Origin: Paramacrobiotus metropolitanus
Lineage: Eukaryota > Tardigrada > Eutardigrada > Parachela > Macrobiotidae
NCBI RefSeq assembly: GCF_019649055.1
Contig: NW_026570237.1
Span: 868,001 to 932,000, forward strand
DNA: 64,000 nucleotides
Direction of reading: 5' to 3'
The position numbers and the translations under genes are program-made. Shown here one piece after another: positions 36,391 through 48,702 of the stretch (positions are counted from its first letter, which is position 1; the number at the start of each line of letters is the position of its first letter). The notes under the pieces were generated by a model that searched no databases, was not told the origin of the DNA, and worked only from the letters and a program-made list of their open reading frames with translations.

Positions 36391-39300
36391 CTACGTGGTG
36401 CACTTACGCTTTCCGCACTTTAAAGCTTCCCCAATCCATTTCCCTTCGGCTGAGCACAGCAAAATTGTACTGCCGGATATCCGAGAAAGAGAACTGTTCC
36501 GGCATGCTAACTGCACACTCTCGCCGCTGTTGAATGACGAGTTGGATGCGATGACCACCGACTCATCCAAGGCAGGGTAGCCGCAACTGGTTACTACAGA
36601 CAAATCCATACCGACATATGACAGCAGAAGCAGCAACTGCGAATCATGACTCAGTTATATTTAACGTTACCAATGATTCGAGAAGTTTTGAACTCCTCTT
36701 CCGCTGTTGCCATAAATTCCTTCGTCGCCTGACCCATGCTCAGCAAGCCGGTTGCCGCAACATCGAACATGCATTCGGCATTCGCGCCGCACAGCTTTTC
36801 CGCTTCTTGTCGCAACGTGGCATTGAGTATCACGGGTGCAGTAAGGAACGGGCGAAACGAGAGATCGTTAATGGTCTCGTAGGTTTCCGGTGTATGATAC
36901 TGAAAAAGGGATTCGGTTTTGCGTATCCGCCCTGAAAATTCCAACGCAGGCCTTTACCAAAATGAGCAGCAATGATAATAAATCTTTGCTTATGCGTACA
37001 TACATGTCTCTCCGAATGCGAAAATCTCTTGGGTGGAGGAATTCGGATGCAGCGGCACCGTGTGGCCTCGAGGCAAAAGGTCATCCGTGGCATCGTCATT
37101 CCATCGGCCGAGTAACCCAGCACTTTGGGAGTTTTTGTAGATGCTGGGCAAGGAAACTTCGAACTGGATGACAAAGTCCACTTTCTCGATTTCTACCAAA
37201 ATTCCAAGCGCCAGCTGAGCGCTGACTTTTTGAAGCGCGGTACCAGCTTGACGATCCAGGTTTATTTTAGAATCTAAACCATTGTAACAGTGGTACGCAT
37301 ACGCTCTTTCAGAATACGCAACAACTCTGATATTTTACATACCGCCTAGATTAATTAGCGACGAAACCGTATCCAGATCAATGCTGTCGCGGTTGACGTA
37401 TAGATGCAGTCCGTCTCCTCGCGAACTGATGCCGATTTGCATGGTAATGTTGCCGACGCGAAACGCCAAAGCTGACCACACAGTGGCTTGCAGCTCAACT
37501 CCTAACGAAGACATAATTATATGGCTAGAAGCGTAATCGCAGGATATAAGTGCAGTTTAGCGCGCCAGGTTTTAGGTTGGCATTTTTACCTTGCTCGGAT
37601 TTCGCTCTGGCGGTTCGACCTTGCACCGTTATCACGTTAGGTATCTCCAGCAGAATGTATTCACCTAGTCCGTTGAAAGTGTAGCGGAAGCCGTCGTATG
37701 TCTGAATGTGCGGATCTCCGTGACCGACGCCTACATGTAGGAAAACAAATAGTCACTACTTCAAAACTAGTGCCAGTACGATTGAAAACCTCGTTTACTG
37801 CGCAAATCGGGTGTCTGCAAACATGGACTTCTACGTGATTCTATCTAAAGAGCGCATCAAAGTGTAATATAACGAACTCCGGGCGGTACCAGTAACCAGT
37901 TGGCTTGCTCGATATTCGATTCCTACTGGTTTTATCAATAACTGAGCTGCTAGTAAATTGCTCGTTCTTGCCTTTTGCACTCTACGTTTAACACCTACGT
38001 AAAGATCATGTAATAACATCTTGAAGTGGCGCATCGCCAACCCAGTTCGAGACGGTTATGCCGGCGCTAAAATACCATTACCTGGGTGGGGCGGCACGAC
38101 GGGCACAGGGCAGTGGGCTGTGCCACCCTTCCTAACATCCCGGAACAACAGGCAGCTGTCACTGTTCCAGTTGGCGCAGCACTTTTTCATTGGAAGTCGA
38201 TCCGTTACGGCCTCCTCCAGTCTCTGCGCCAGCCAGATTAAACCGGCACTGACGCCTGCGACCTGCCGATCTCGAACAACCAGCTTCACCCGTCCGCCGC
38301 CCGGATGCATGTTGGCCAGAATGAGATTATCATTGTCCGAATAGCAGCACTGCTGTTGATACTGGCGCGAGACAGTCGGGGCATTAACGCAGAGAATTGA
38401 GCCGGGATTTTCAGCACAATGGCTGATGGGCCACAACGAAGTGGCCGCTGTGTGAATACGGTTGCATGCGCTGCTGCTGGTTCGTGGGTCCTCTGCGGAG
38501 AAACGGGCGCGGTCCAAACGGGCTTGGTGGATGTTTGCCGGGCAGGCTAGGAAGTCGGCGCAGTCAGAGGAGTCGTATCTGCATAAGGAAATGTGAATAC
38601 TAAAACGAGTGTCTAAGTGGTTATTGATCAGCTTAACAAGACTGCACAACGCATAAATCGGAACCTGGTCAAGCGGTTTCTAAACCTGGCTTTAGTTTTT
38701 GTTCCTACGGGAGGTTCTTATAAATCAGGCCTGGCATCTGGCTGCACAGTCACTTGGGTTTCTTTATAATCGTAATCATTTATAGTTAATTCGTGACCTT
38801 TGCATCCTTTTCCAACCTAAGCAGTCGTCAGCTCACTCGAAGCGCTTAATAATCAATTCGAGTGGAGATTCTTTAAAAGCTTCGTTTTAATACTATGACT
38901 TATGAGTACGGTCTATATCAAGGCGCACATTTAAAACAAATAGGCGCTATTTAAAACAAATAGGCGCACATTTAAAACAAATAGGCGCTAAGCTCTTCTT
39001 GTGAAAAATTTGACAATGTCTTATACGGAAAAGGCCCCATACAGATACAGTACTGTATTTTAAATTTTACCTTAATGTTCTTCTTTCAGCATCCGCCCAG
39101 CATCCGCAAGAATCATTGGTAACGATACACTGCATTATGTTGGTAAGCATTTGGTGGCGTTCAGGAAACCCCGACAGATACCTGCTCCACTGATCCTGAC
39201 TAAGCAGCGTCTCCGAACCTTTATAGAAAGCCAGTGCATTAACTGCAGGTCGACCAAATAACGGCTGCAGTGGTCGGCGAACGGAATACGACAGAACCTG

Positions 39301-41666
39301 TCCAGCTAGATTAATGGCATCCGGCAAGCCGTTATTGGACCGCGGGGTTAGCCGCTGAAGAAAATCTATATCGAAAAGCGGTGTCCAGAGGGATACCGGC
39401 AGCTGGTGATTACCCTGCATAGTGCCGGTCCCATTAATTGTAACAGTGCGGATGGTGTCTTTCATAATGCGAAGAGACCCGCGCAGGAAAGTGTATTGTT
39501 CGTTAGGGAAGTCTGGTTGATGGAGGTCGATGATCGTTTGCAAAGCGATGTCCATTCGTCCTGTATTGATGGCTGACGGGACAAGGGGAACCAGGATTGT
39601 GCGCACATGCTGGGTGATGTCAGAACCACTGAAATTCATTAATCACTCAAAAAAATGTTTGCAGACACTGTTGCTTGATTGCAGAATGAAGCACTGAACG
39701 CTTTCTTACAAAACAGTTAGTTGTATTTACTAGATACATAACGCATTCAATTCACACTTGATTAGCCGAGGCCGCTTGTTAAATCCTTTTTCATTACTTG
39801 TTCAGGTAAGCCGTTTATTCCATTACAATGGTTAAACTTTAACTTGCCCCGTTATTTCATTTTGTTATATATAGAGTACGATCGCAGCTTTTACCTTAGA
39901 TACCATCCCACCAAATCGACTGCAACCTTGTAGTTGTTTTGCAGGATGTCCAGATCGGCATCGATATCGTAGGGATTCCATTGAACTTGCAGCTTTGTAT
40001 CGCTCCGTGACTCCCATAAATGTTGGTCAACAAGTCTGGCAGAGTACGTCGTAGAATCTGCATATATACAGTATATTTTATATATAGCCAACAGCCATAT
40101 GACAGGTGCTCGATTGTTTAACATGGTTTATGATACAGTTGTTTATTGTAAGACGCAAGTGACCTATACAAACGTGCACAAACCGCATGAACCAGTCAAA
40201 GCCTTGCTCATTTTATTTACCAAATGTATATGCTGACGCATAAGGAAAGGTCGCTCCGTTGTCCACTGAGATGCTCAGCGTCACAGCACCGATATCTCCC
40301 GGTGTGGGAGCGACGCACCGCACAGAGGTCGGACCGTGCTGCTGACCGGGAAAGCTTTCGCCGCCAAATTTACAAACGATCTGATTGGTGGGAGTGGTAG
40401 CATCAAAACACACTCCACTGACGATAATTTCGTTGCCACCCAGTACGGAGCCGTATTTTGGACTAATGGAAATCGTTCGACTATCTGCAACAAACATGGA
40501 TCGGTATTTTTGACCATAACAGCACATTCACTGCTGCCTTACTGGATGCAGTACCGCAGTCTATGCTAGTGACGGTGTCGCCATCCACTCGAAAAATCCA
40601 GCGACCAGGAACTCCCGTATTCGATGTCGTCACAATATTTCCCACGTTCGCAGTTCCGGAGCCGTCGAGCATCCTAAAATAATGCCCGTCGAATCGATTG
40701 AAGCCACCTAAAAAATGACAAAGTGATATGTTTGGTATGGGTAGTTACAGACAACTTACAGTTACAATAATGCAGTTTGTCTATGATCAGTGATAGCAGC
40801 CAGAAGGTGTCGTTACCGAATGCATAAATTCCCCCGTATGAGACCCATTCAATTTTGTTATAGTTGAACAGAGAGAAGGAATATCGTCCATCGGTGGCCA
40901 ATATAATTTGGAAAGTATTGGCAGGGTTATCCTTTAAGAGTGGTATTATAAATAAGTATTGATCTTTCATGTAAAAAATTGTTACTTCTTACTGAGGAAC
41001 AACTTGTACCCTGCTGGATGACACGGGAATACGAGAGCACAAACACCCACTGCGCACGGAATGATCGGAAAGTTGCATCGTACGCTCTGCAAAAGTTGCC
41101 GATCAATTTGATCTAATGACAAAACCTACATGGCGTTTGACCTTACCGTATTTGATGCGACACGTCCTGCAGCACAGGTGAATTCTGGTCGGTTATTTCC
41201 CGGTAGAAGATATTGTTGTTCAAAGTGCCTCCCGGAAGCGAACTGCAGTCATGACTGAAATCTATGCCGGACCAGAAAGCCGACAGCAGCGAAATGCCGT
41301 TCACGGGGAAACTGGTCGGGTTGTACGAATTAAAGGGCTGGTCGAAGCTGATATAACCATTTGTCCCTAACTGAAACCACAGCAGCTTTTTGATCGCACG
41401 ACGCAGGGTAACTCTAGAAAGCGTACTTTCTATGTATCCACACGTCCGCTAATATGGTGTGCATCTATTAATCTACATACATATAACTGGTTGTAACTGT
41501 GCTCCAGAAAGACAAACGAATGCGAAATTGCTTGTCCCACGGAAATATCGGCTTTATTCAGGAGACGGTCACCAACGGCGGTGCCGTATGGTTCCAATGG
41601 AGCGGCATGGGTAAGAGCAAGAAATACAGATAAAACACTTAGGGCGTGTTTTATAAAGTTCGTCAT
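36391..41666 (-). CDS. mesh-like extracellular protein (NIDO, TIG-like, AMOP, VWD, sushi)
   Basis: Multi-exon minus-strand gene; borders approximate. Signal peptide at 41666 ([18 protein letters not shown], cut near HAAP). NIDO domain in blocks 41478-41640, 41190-41380, 40850-41050 and 40560-40680 ([55 protein letters not shown]). IPT/TIG-like fold 40213-40490 ([14 protein letters not shown]). Then about 39891-40060 ([11 protein letters not shown]), 39067-39640, AMOP 38080-38580 (with QQCCY and MKKCC), VWD 37000-37740 ([22 protein letters not shown]), a Cys-poor block 36651-36944 ([11 protein letters not shown]) and a sushi repeat 36391-36600 ([10 protein letters not shown] to EALKC). This order matches Drosophila Mesh and vertebrate SUSD2/MUC4-like proteins, which act at the cell surface; Mesh organises smooth septate junctions. 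A transmembrane segment was not confirmed at the 3' end. Confidence 0.75.
38921..38990. repeat. minisatellite, about 3.3 x 21 bp, in a mesh-like intron
   Basis: Units of AGGCGC(AC/T)ATTTAAAACAAAT follow each other with 20-21 bp period. It lies between the AMOP exon and the 39.07-39.64 kb exon. Confidence 0.85.
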
Positions 41667-42723
41667 TTCTGGATTTGCATGCAACTGATCAACGAAAACA
41701 GCGGATCAAATGGCAGAGAAAGGCTTGTATGTGACACTATACGCTACGTAGTTTTAGGAACAACAATATGAATAAACCGCAAAACGAGAAAAGGTCAAGG
41801 CCAGACCGGCCGGTGACGCACGTACAGTGTTGTTTACTAGCAGTATCTGGATTGAAGAAATTCAACGGCACGGAGACTGAACGAATGTAAAACCAACTGA
41901 CATCAGAAAGGGGATAACATACTTTTATATGTATATGCCGAACCGGAACATCTACATACGAACGAACAGGCGAACAAGCACGTAAAGATAACTGGTTAAA
42001 TGCGCCAGTAGAGACCAAAACAATAGCGCGGGTTAACAAACTATCATAAAATTTTGGCGTCATGACAAGAACGTCCAGGTGTGCATCGTCTCCGTTATAT
42101 GTACCTCAATTGGTTATCATTAATATGACATTAACCTCTCTCGCATTCCACATTCTAATTGCTTCTAAACACGTGTTCGAGCGTTAGTTTGAAATAAAAT
42201 TTTAATCATCAGCGAACTTTGCTCCTTCGTTCTGGCAGTTTGTAAATCGCGCTCGTACATATCACAGTACAACCATCCTTTCCCTTCCCGCTTTTGCCTT
42301 AGTAATTCATTCCTCTACAAGATAAAAGAAGTCAGTCAGTGAACTAAACACAATCTATTCTTACACCACATACGATGTATTCGTATTATGTGCAGATACA
42401 ACCAGTGCTTTGAAGTAGAGACAGATTGCTGAAAGGTCGCACTTTGCGAATGCATTTTACGGTACTACAGATATGCTTAGCTCGATGTCTTCGGTTTTGC
42501 CATTGTAAAGATACTGTAAACTTCGTACATTGAACTCTTTACTCTTACCCATCACTTCGAGCCACTCATAGTCATCTCGTTTAGACAATCGTCTTTGGAA
42601 GTCCAATATACAAAGGGTCAATCTGGATAACTGTTTTACATCCGCTGGGTAGTGATCATCTGGATAGTGGTGCGTTGTTGAGCGTGGATCAGCGCTTTGA
42701 TAAATTTGAAGAATTTACAGAAT
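41667..42723. other. upstream region of the mesh-like gene
   Basis: About 1 kb without recognisable coding sequence. It should contain the promoter of the minus-strand mesh-like gene. Confidence 0.4.
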
Positions 42724-42727
42724 ATAC

Positions 42728-43939
42728 TATAACGCGGGGCCGTATGGGCGCCACGCGTATCCTCGACAGCGAAACAGCGGTGAACCCGGATGAGGCTTTA
42801 TTGCCGAATCTAATGCGCACCGTGGCGCAGCAACACCAGACTAATGAGGAAGGATCCTGCAGCCAGTGCAACTGTGCTGCAGGTCCGTCAAACAACACAA
42901 CAATGTGCGGGGTGGAAATCCCCAGAAACAGCGAATAGCTACTCAGGAGGCGGGGCGTCCCGCCCTTACACCACTTGCAGGCATCGCTACGTCCTCGGAG
43001 CGAAATCTCCCAGGATTCGGAGGATCCGCACCCCCCGCCGGTTCGGCTCATGTTGGGTTCCGGGCCAGTTCGGCTCCGGTTCGGTCCGAGTCAACCGTCT
43101 GGGTCAACGCACTGTCGCGCCAGATCCAGGGTCCAACCCGGAAACGGGCAAATTCCGTAGTTTCTTCAGCAGGGTAAAGGTCACGTTCTGGGGAAATTTG
43201 GGCAGGGGTTTGGGGTCTATGTGGCCCGTGACCCCTGCAAAAAAACAAAGCACGCAAATCCGCGGTGAAATCCACTGCTCCGTCCGGGGGGAGGTCGCCG
43301 TCCCAGGAAGTTCGGGCAGTGTTTTGGTGGGGGAATTTTTCGGCTTGGCGCTGGTGGTCGATCCGTGCCGTTGGGATCGGAGTTGGTGCTGCTGTTGGCG
43401 GTGTATCCGTTCTGGTTTCCCGCTGGTCCGGGTCGCGTTCGCCGTCGGCATCGTCAGGAGGCAATTCTCGCTCCACGGCATCGCAAGAGGCGTTTCTCGC
43501 TCCGCGGCATCTCCGTCCAGTTTGGGAGGCATCCGTCGCGGGGAGGCGTCCATCTCCGTCAGTTGGGAGAGGAATCCATCATTCCGCGGGAATGGGGGCA
43601 TTGTAGCTCCACACATGGGGGTTAAATTGGCTCAAATAATCAGAGACCGTGCGCCTGCCCGCGCGCACAGCCTGTCTGATAACTGCTGCGACCATATAAC
43701 GCGGGGCCGTATGGGCGCCACGCGTATCCTCGACAGCGAAACAGCGGTGAACCCGGATGAGGCTTTATTGCCGAATCTAATGCGCACCGTGGCGCAGCAA
43801 CACCAGACTAATGAGGAAGGATCCTGCAGCCAGTGCAACTGTGCTGCAGGTCCGTCAAAACAGCGCAGCAATGTGCGGGGTGGAAATCCCCAGAAACAGC
43901 GAATAGCTACTCAGGAGGGCGGGGCGTCCCGCCCTTACA
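42728..43939 (-). mobile_element. miniature LTR-like element (TRIM type)
   Basis: Two near-identical direct repeats of 243 and 245 bp (42728-42970 and 43695-43939) flank 724 bp of GC-rich DNA. ATAC stands directly outside both ends (42724-42727 and 43940-43943), a 4-bp target duplication. Read on the minus strand each repeat starts TGTAAGGGCGGG, and the right one is followed by TGGTCGCAGCAG, a plausible primer binding site. No gag or pol coding is present; long open frames inside are typical of GC-rich non-coding DNA. It would depend on an autonomous partner. The 4-bp duplication matches the Ty3-like element at 25.5 kb, but the LTR sequences differ. Confidence 0.78.
42971..43694 (-). other. 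internal region of the TRIM-like element
   Basis: 724 bp, much richer in G and C than the flanks, with open frames on both strands but no recognisable protein domain. I see no gene here. Confidence 0.55.
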
Positions 43940-43992
43940 ATACGAGACAAATAACTGGTTTCGGGACCGTTTTGGAACCATGCAGTAATTTG

Positions 43993-46020
43993 TTAAAAAA
44001 ATTGACAGAGCTTTCTTACTCTGACAACGTAATTCTTCATATGCCCTTTTTGCGGTCTTAACCACGCCGTCAGCGCTTCCCTGTTTGGTTCAATCGCAAG
44101 ACGACATCCATCAAAATCTCGTAGTTGCAGATTGTTTTCAAACATGTCCCACACTTGTGATGCCGCATCCGCCATGCGCACATTAATGGCTCCCCGTGAA
44201 ATATTGGCAAGCAAAAACACTTTGTGATAAAACAGTTTACACTTTTTAAAAATCAGCGTTCACACGGGAATGCCGTAGCCAGGCGAGTCAACTGGTTTTT
44301 CTCGTCATTTCCCATCCACAAATCAGAGTCGGCAAAAATCAGTCTTTTAAAGCCACCAAGACCTTGTCGAATAATATTCCCCATATCTGTCATAAGGGGC
44401 GGCTCGAAATCGTAGGGGCCGACATTGGAAATAATCAGCGTCCGCACGGTTGTTCTTTGGAGATTTCAATAAACAGTTGGCCAACGTGAACAATTCGTTA
44501 GTTTGCTGATCAAAGGACATTCAGATATCCGTAAAATAACCATCAGCAGTAAGGATGGCATTCCATGTTCGACATGTACGCCGACACCGTGTCCGGTTTA
44601 CCGTGTTCAGTGAATGAAAAACTTCGGTAAGAAGCTCCGCCGGCAGAGACAAAGGCTTTTTCGTAATAGGTTTCCGTCGGGTTTGACGTTTCTTTGGTGG
44701 TTTGAGCTTTTCGACCTGCCGGCGAATCCACTGGCTGTTAGAAGACTGGCTGTATGCGATGTACGCGCTTCTGGATTGATAAGTGCGCTCCTGTACAACG
44801 CCGTTTCCCATTATTAAGCAATTACTGCAATAGTTTACTGAAAACTCTGACCTAAATAATAAGATACAGTAAAAGGGCAGAGATATCGAGTGCATCCACC
44901 TGTTCTGAGTGAAATCGACGTTACATACGACTTGTTGTTTGAACAGTTTGCGATCGCTACTCGTATTTCCCTTACCATTAGCGACTTTAGTGTATATGAA
45001 GCGGGAGTTGGTTCTGTTTTGGTGTGCAAAACAAATTTCAAAAAAAGGAAAAAATAAAACCATTAGGTAATATCCTGAGTGTTTAGGTTTGGTAACTTTC
45101 GTTCGACACGGTAATCCGCTTGAATTGTAAGTACCTAGCGGAAGTACCAGTCTGTGTGTACCACTCGCGTATTTCCACTCTACCGACGATGTACATCATC
45201 GATGACAATGTTGATCGTCCGGTGCGCTGTCGCGTTGCGACTTCCGCATACTTATCAGTATGATGCAGCGTGCTCACGCATTTTCGTCCACAAACTATTT
45301 CATTTGGCTGTTTTGTTTTGCCGGATAAACTTATTTCCATGGTGCTGCTTATTAAATATTTACCAATGATTCAGGAGTGAGCGGGTAATCCGTACAGCGT
45401 TGTACATAAATAAGGCCTTCACCAGCAACGTGGGTACAAAACACTTTGTCCCTGTTCTCCAAACCTCGACACAGAGCATCAGATAACACGGGAGTAATCG
45501 TCGACCAGTAACTGTCCGGTACACGACATGATCGGGTGACAAAGTGGCCTTTCGCGATCGCTCTCGCTGCGAGATCGCACAGAGAAAATCGTGCACGTAT
45601 CTGCGCGGCTGGAAGAAGTTCCCTCACAATGTCGTTCTCTAGCTCCACTTCAACATAACCGGATTGCCAATTATCATGAGCCCACTGAAACGGCAGAAAT
45701 TGGGCGGGATACCAGATCCACGGTCGATCGGGATGCGAGCGTATCAGCGCCTGCACATCAGCCGTGGCAGCCAAACCACTGTCCATGCAGCAGGCGATGA
45801 TGTGCTCTTCTGATTTCACGGCATCGGAACAGTCAAAAATCAGCCCGTATTCAACAAATCGTCCGCGTTGTTGAGAGCATTCAAAATTGATGATCAAGCC
45901 GTCTTCAACGGCGTCAATGACCATGCCGTGCTGCAATCGTCCGTCGACCAGTGCATCGACGGTATTCCATCCGTGCACCGGTTTACGTTTCTCTGATTCG
46001 CTGTCGAAGTAGATATGCAT
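43993..46020 (-). pseudogene. F-box family gene with nonsense and frameshift changes
   Basis: Coding blocks on the minus strand: 45364-46020 (ATG at 46018-46020, MHIYFDSESEK; motifs GWNTVDALVDG, RGRFVEYGLIFDCSD, IWYPAQFLPF), ending at a TTG/GTAAAT donor. Then about 44521-44840 with a basic stretch (KKRQTRRKPITKK) and an F-box (LPAELLTEVFHSLNTVNR, TCRTWNAIL). Then about 44253-44456 (RTLIISNVGPYDFEPPL) and 43993-44220 (ANISRGAINVRMAD). F-box proteins recruit substrates to SCF ubiquitin ligases. A TGA at 44521-44523 follows YFTDI; the same frame stays open behind it (MSFDQQTNELFTLANCLLK) and then needs a 1-nt shift near 44460 to reach the next block. I did not find a phase-consistent junction between the first two blocks. 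The layout (N-terminal domain plus late F-box) resembles a family I associate with tardigrades, from memory only. Confidence 0.55.
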
Positions 46021-46428
46021 TCTCCAGCAGTTTCCCAGCAACAACGTTTAAAAACTTAAACCTGTTGTGCCACTAATTGGCGTATTGGATTTCGGAATAC
46101 CTAATTTATTCTACGTACCTACTGCCCTCGGCATAATGTTCTGCGGCTCCCACGTTGACAGTTGATTATTATGGGCTGGTATCCAAATACACAGGCAATG
46201 ATAAACAGCTTGATTACGCTTTTCAACACGATACCGATTGCAGCATGGAGGCTTGAATTTTGGAGGGACAGCAGATACGAAGCAGAAATAAGAGATAAGA
46301 TATTAAGATGTTGTACGAATGTCGAAATCATGCAGTGAGCATACTGTACAATACAGTAGACTGTCAGTAGTACCCTCCTCGGACACCGTCGGAACTGGTC
46401 GATTAGCGGTTCTATTCGATCGGCCACG

Positions 46429-47010
46429 ATGACGCCTGCCAAGGAGGATGTGTGTGAAAGCTTCGAAGAAAGTTTCCCCCCACTCAGCAGTCAGCAGACG
46501 CCCTTGTCAACCCCGAAAATTAAAGTCGTCCCTCCGTGTTTCGATAGCCCCTCTCTCAATTCGTCGGACACGCGGAACTCCTGGGCGACAGTGGCCAAAA
46601 AGAAAAAGCTGGTTCGCGGTACACGTGATATGCGGCCAACAGGCAGCGGAGATGTCGTGATGTCAACACTGCAGCTGAAACGCGTCATGAAGCCCGACAA
46701 AGAGAAAGAGAAGAAGGACTTCTGTCTGCATGGCATCCCCCCTCTGGATCAGACCGAACATTTGTCACTTGAAGATTACGGCAAAGATCTCAAATGTGCA
46801 GTTGAATCAAACGGGATCTCTGTCAGATTTGTGTCTATTTATTCTGCTAGAAAGGGTCGTAAGAACAGCTTGTTTGCGCGTGTTGGTTCGTTTGCCCATG
46901 AGTCAGACAAAATGTTCTCTCCTGAAAACTGGTCCCCTAACATTGGGGTGCGTGAGTGGCTTTTTGCCCCCAAGGAGGGCCAGCAGTGCCAGTCTTTGTT
47001 TTCTGTTTAA
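46429..47010 (+). CDS. single-exon protein with LINE-ORF1-like C-terminus
   Basis: A 193-residue open frame. The N-terminal half is Ser/Pro-rich, then NSWATVAKKKK and a basic patch. The C-terminal half (FCLHGIPPLDQ, later SIYSARKGRKNS, ENWSPNIGVREW) resembles the RRM-like tail of nucleic-acid-binding ORF1/gag proteins of non-LTR elements and related domesticated genes. No reverse transcriptase follows, so it is either a remnant of a retroelement or an isolated host gene. No introns are seen. Identity is uncertain. Confidence 0.45.
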   Translation: MTPAKEDVCESFEESFPPLSSQQTPLSTPKIKVVPPCFDSPSLNSSDTRNSWATVAKKKKLVRGTRDMRPTGSGDVVMSTLQLKRVMKPDKEKEKKDFCLHGIPPLDQTEHLSLEDYGKDLKCAVESNGISVRFVSIYSARKGRKNSLFARVGSFAHESDKMFSPENWSPNIGVREWLFAPKEGQQCQSLFSV

Positions 47011-48080
47011 ATTTTGAATCATTTTAAGTAGCTTCTACCTGCGCAAGCTCTACCTGGGTTACACACCCGTACCACGATAAAACGAGGTTTGATGGTTCGT
47101 CGATGACCGTCGGTGATGTTACGAGTTAGCGAATTACCCAAAAATCAATTATGCAATTGCGAACATGTTAACCGATACCGGCGCGATTGTCAAAGTGCAC
47201 AAACATTTTTAATCAGCTGAAAAGTCATTGGGGAAGAGCAAGGGCAAGGGCAAGAGCAAGAATGATTTTAGAACATTCAGACAATCTAAGAAGTCTAGAA
47301 AATCCACGTTAGAACTGGTCATCTCGTACAAGTACACATTCAGATGTTTCCGGTTGAACTAGCACCAATGAGATGTACATCTTCACTACAGATCTCATTT
47401 GTACGGCTACAATATCTAAGAGAATTGGCAGCAACACCAGCCGTGTCTGGCGACAAAAAATAAGAAATAAATAAAGGGTACGTTCTGTTCATCGGAAATC
47501 GAGAAAAACTGGAAGGAAATCAGTTTGTGGGAATTGTAATTGAAGGTGCCCCACCGAACGGCCATCGCCTATTCACTAACCTAGTAGCCACTGGCCAAAC
47601 CGAAAGAGTATACGGTACAAGTAGCCGTTTGTAAAATTATCCTGCTACCGCTGTTCACTCGCACAAAATGTCTCGATCTGGTTGATTTAAGGTGACCCTA
47701 ATAGATCTGTAAGTGACCTTCCAGGAGATCACCTCAGAACAAGATCTTCCTTGTTCTGCCTTTAAATACCCTTCCTTGTTCTGCCTTATGCCTGTGTACT
47801 ATAATAACCTACAGCAATAATTCTGAGAAGTGTTGCATCTGTATTGTACAAGCCTGGTATTTCCTACTTGAAGATACAACTAGAAATACAAATTCATGGG
47901 TTCATACCAAGCTCCAGGTCACGGCCCGCCACGCCAAACTCTTTACGCGTTAGTTTGTTTATTACAAATGGTGATACTGCGAAGTGCGAAGGTTCCTTGC
48001 ACTTTTGCCGGGTAAAACCAAAATTATTTAACAACGATGTCAGCTGTTGTTTGCATTCTTCAGTTTATTGTAACCGAAAT
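47011..48080. other. non-coding, with short G/A-rich repeats
   Basis: No gene is recognised. A hexamer run (GGGCAAGAGCAAG-like) lies at about 47230-47265, and CCTTCCTTGTTCTGCCTT-like blocks repeat at about 47745-47790. Confidence 0.45.
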
Positions 48081-48094
48081 GATGTCCCTATTAG

Positions 48095-48260
48095 TGTTGG
48101 GTAGTAAAAGTCCTTGCCAGTATACTTATTTTTACTATCTGGTTTTGGAAGTTTACTTATTTTTACTTACTATTCAAAATTTTTTGGGACTTTTACTTAC
48201 TTTTACTTACTATTTCAATTTTTCCAAGGACATTTACTTACTAAATTAAAGTAAATTTAC
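48095..48260. repeat. TTTTACTTACT-rich repeat, possible end of a DNA transposon
   Basis: It begins AGTGTTGGGTAGTAAAAG and continues with many TACTTAC and TTTTACTTA units. The opening resembles terminal sequences of widespread hAT-like short repeats, but no matching inverted end was found downstream, so the assignment is weak. Confidence 0.4.
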
Positions 48261-48364
48261 TAAATAAAAGTAATTTAGCATTGACAGTTTAGAATTGCGC
48301 TAGTTTCAGAGCGCAACAGACTCCTGAAAATAGTACAGATAAATAATTTATCTGTATATGTATA

Positions 48365-48485
48365 GCTCGATTAATGCAAAAGAAATTTATCATAAATTTC
48401 TTTTGCTTTTTGATTTTTTTTATTTCTTTTGCATTTTTGATTAATGCAAAAGAAATTTATCATAAATTTCTTTTGCATTAATCGA
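48365..48485. repeat. tandem pair of perfect hairpins
   Basis: CGATTAATGCAAAAG followed by AAATTTA, a 3-nt loop and the reverse complement occurs at 48368-48408 (right arm shortened) and again at 48438-48484 (both arms complete, ending CATTAATCG). The two units are joined by a T-rich link that repeats ATTTCTTTTGC. The arms of the second unit are about 22 bp and perfect. Confidence 0.85.
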
Positions 48486-48702
48486 AGCCAACGCATGTAT
48501 AAAACGCCAATCAGTCAAAAAAGAGCAGGAAGCCTAATATTGAACAGTAAGTAAGTAAACAATAAACATTCTTGTCCAGAAAAAAGATCACTCTGTTAGC
48601 GAAGCCTCATGCCGATAAAACTGGCCATCTCGTTTGATGCGCAATGTCTGGAGAGTGCACACCGAATAAGTTTATCTGAAGTGTTTAAGAAAAATGGTAT
48701 AA

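Noticed and set aside
38921-38990. The short regular repeats were considered as a CRISPR-like array
   Set aside because: The units are adjacent without unique spacers, the context is an intron of an animal gene, and the organism is eukaryotic. It is a minisatellite.
42844-44061. A 405-codon open frame on the plus strand through the TRIM-like element
   Set aside because: It runs through both terminal repeats and the GC-rich core, has no recognisable domain, and frames on the other strand are equally open. It is a by-product of base composition.
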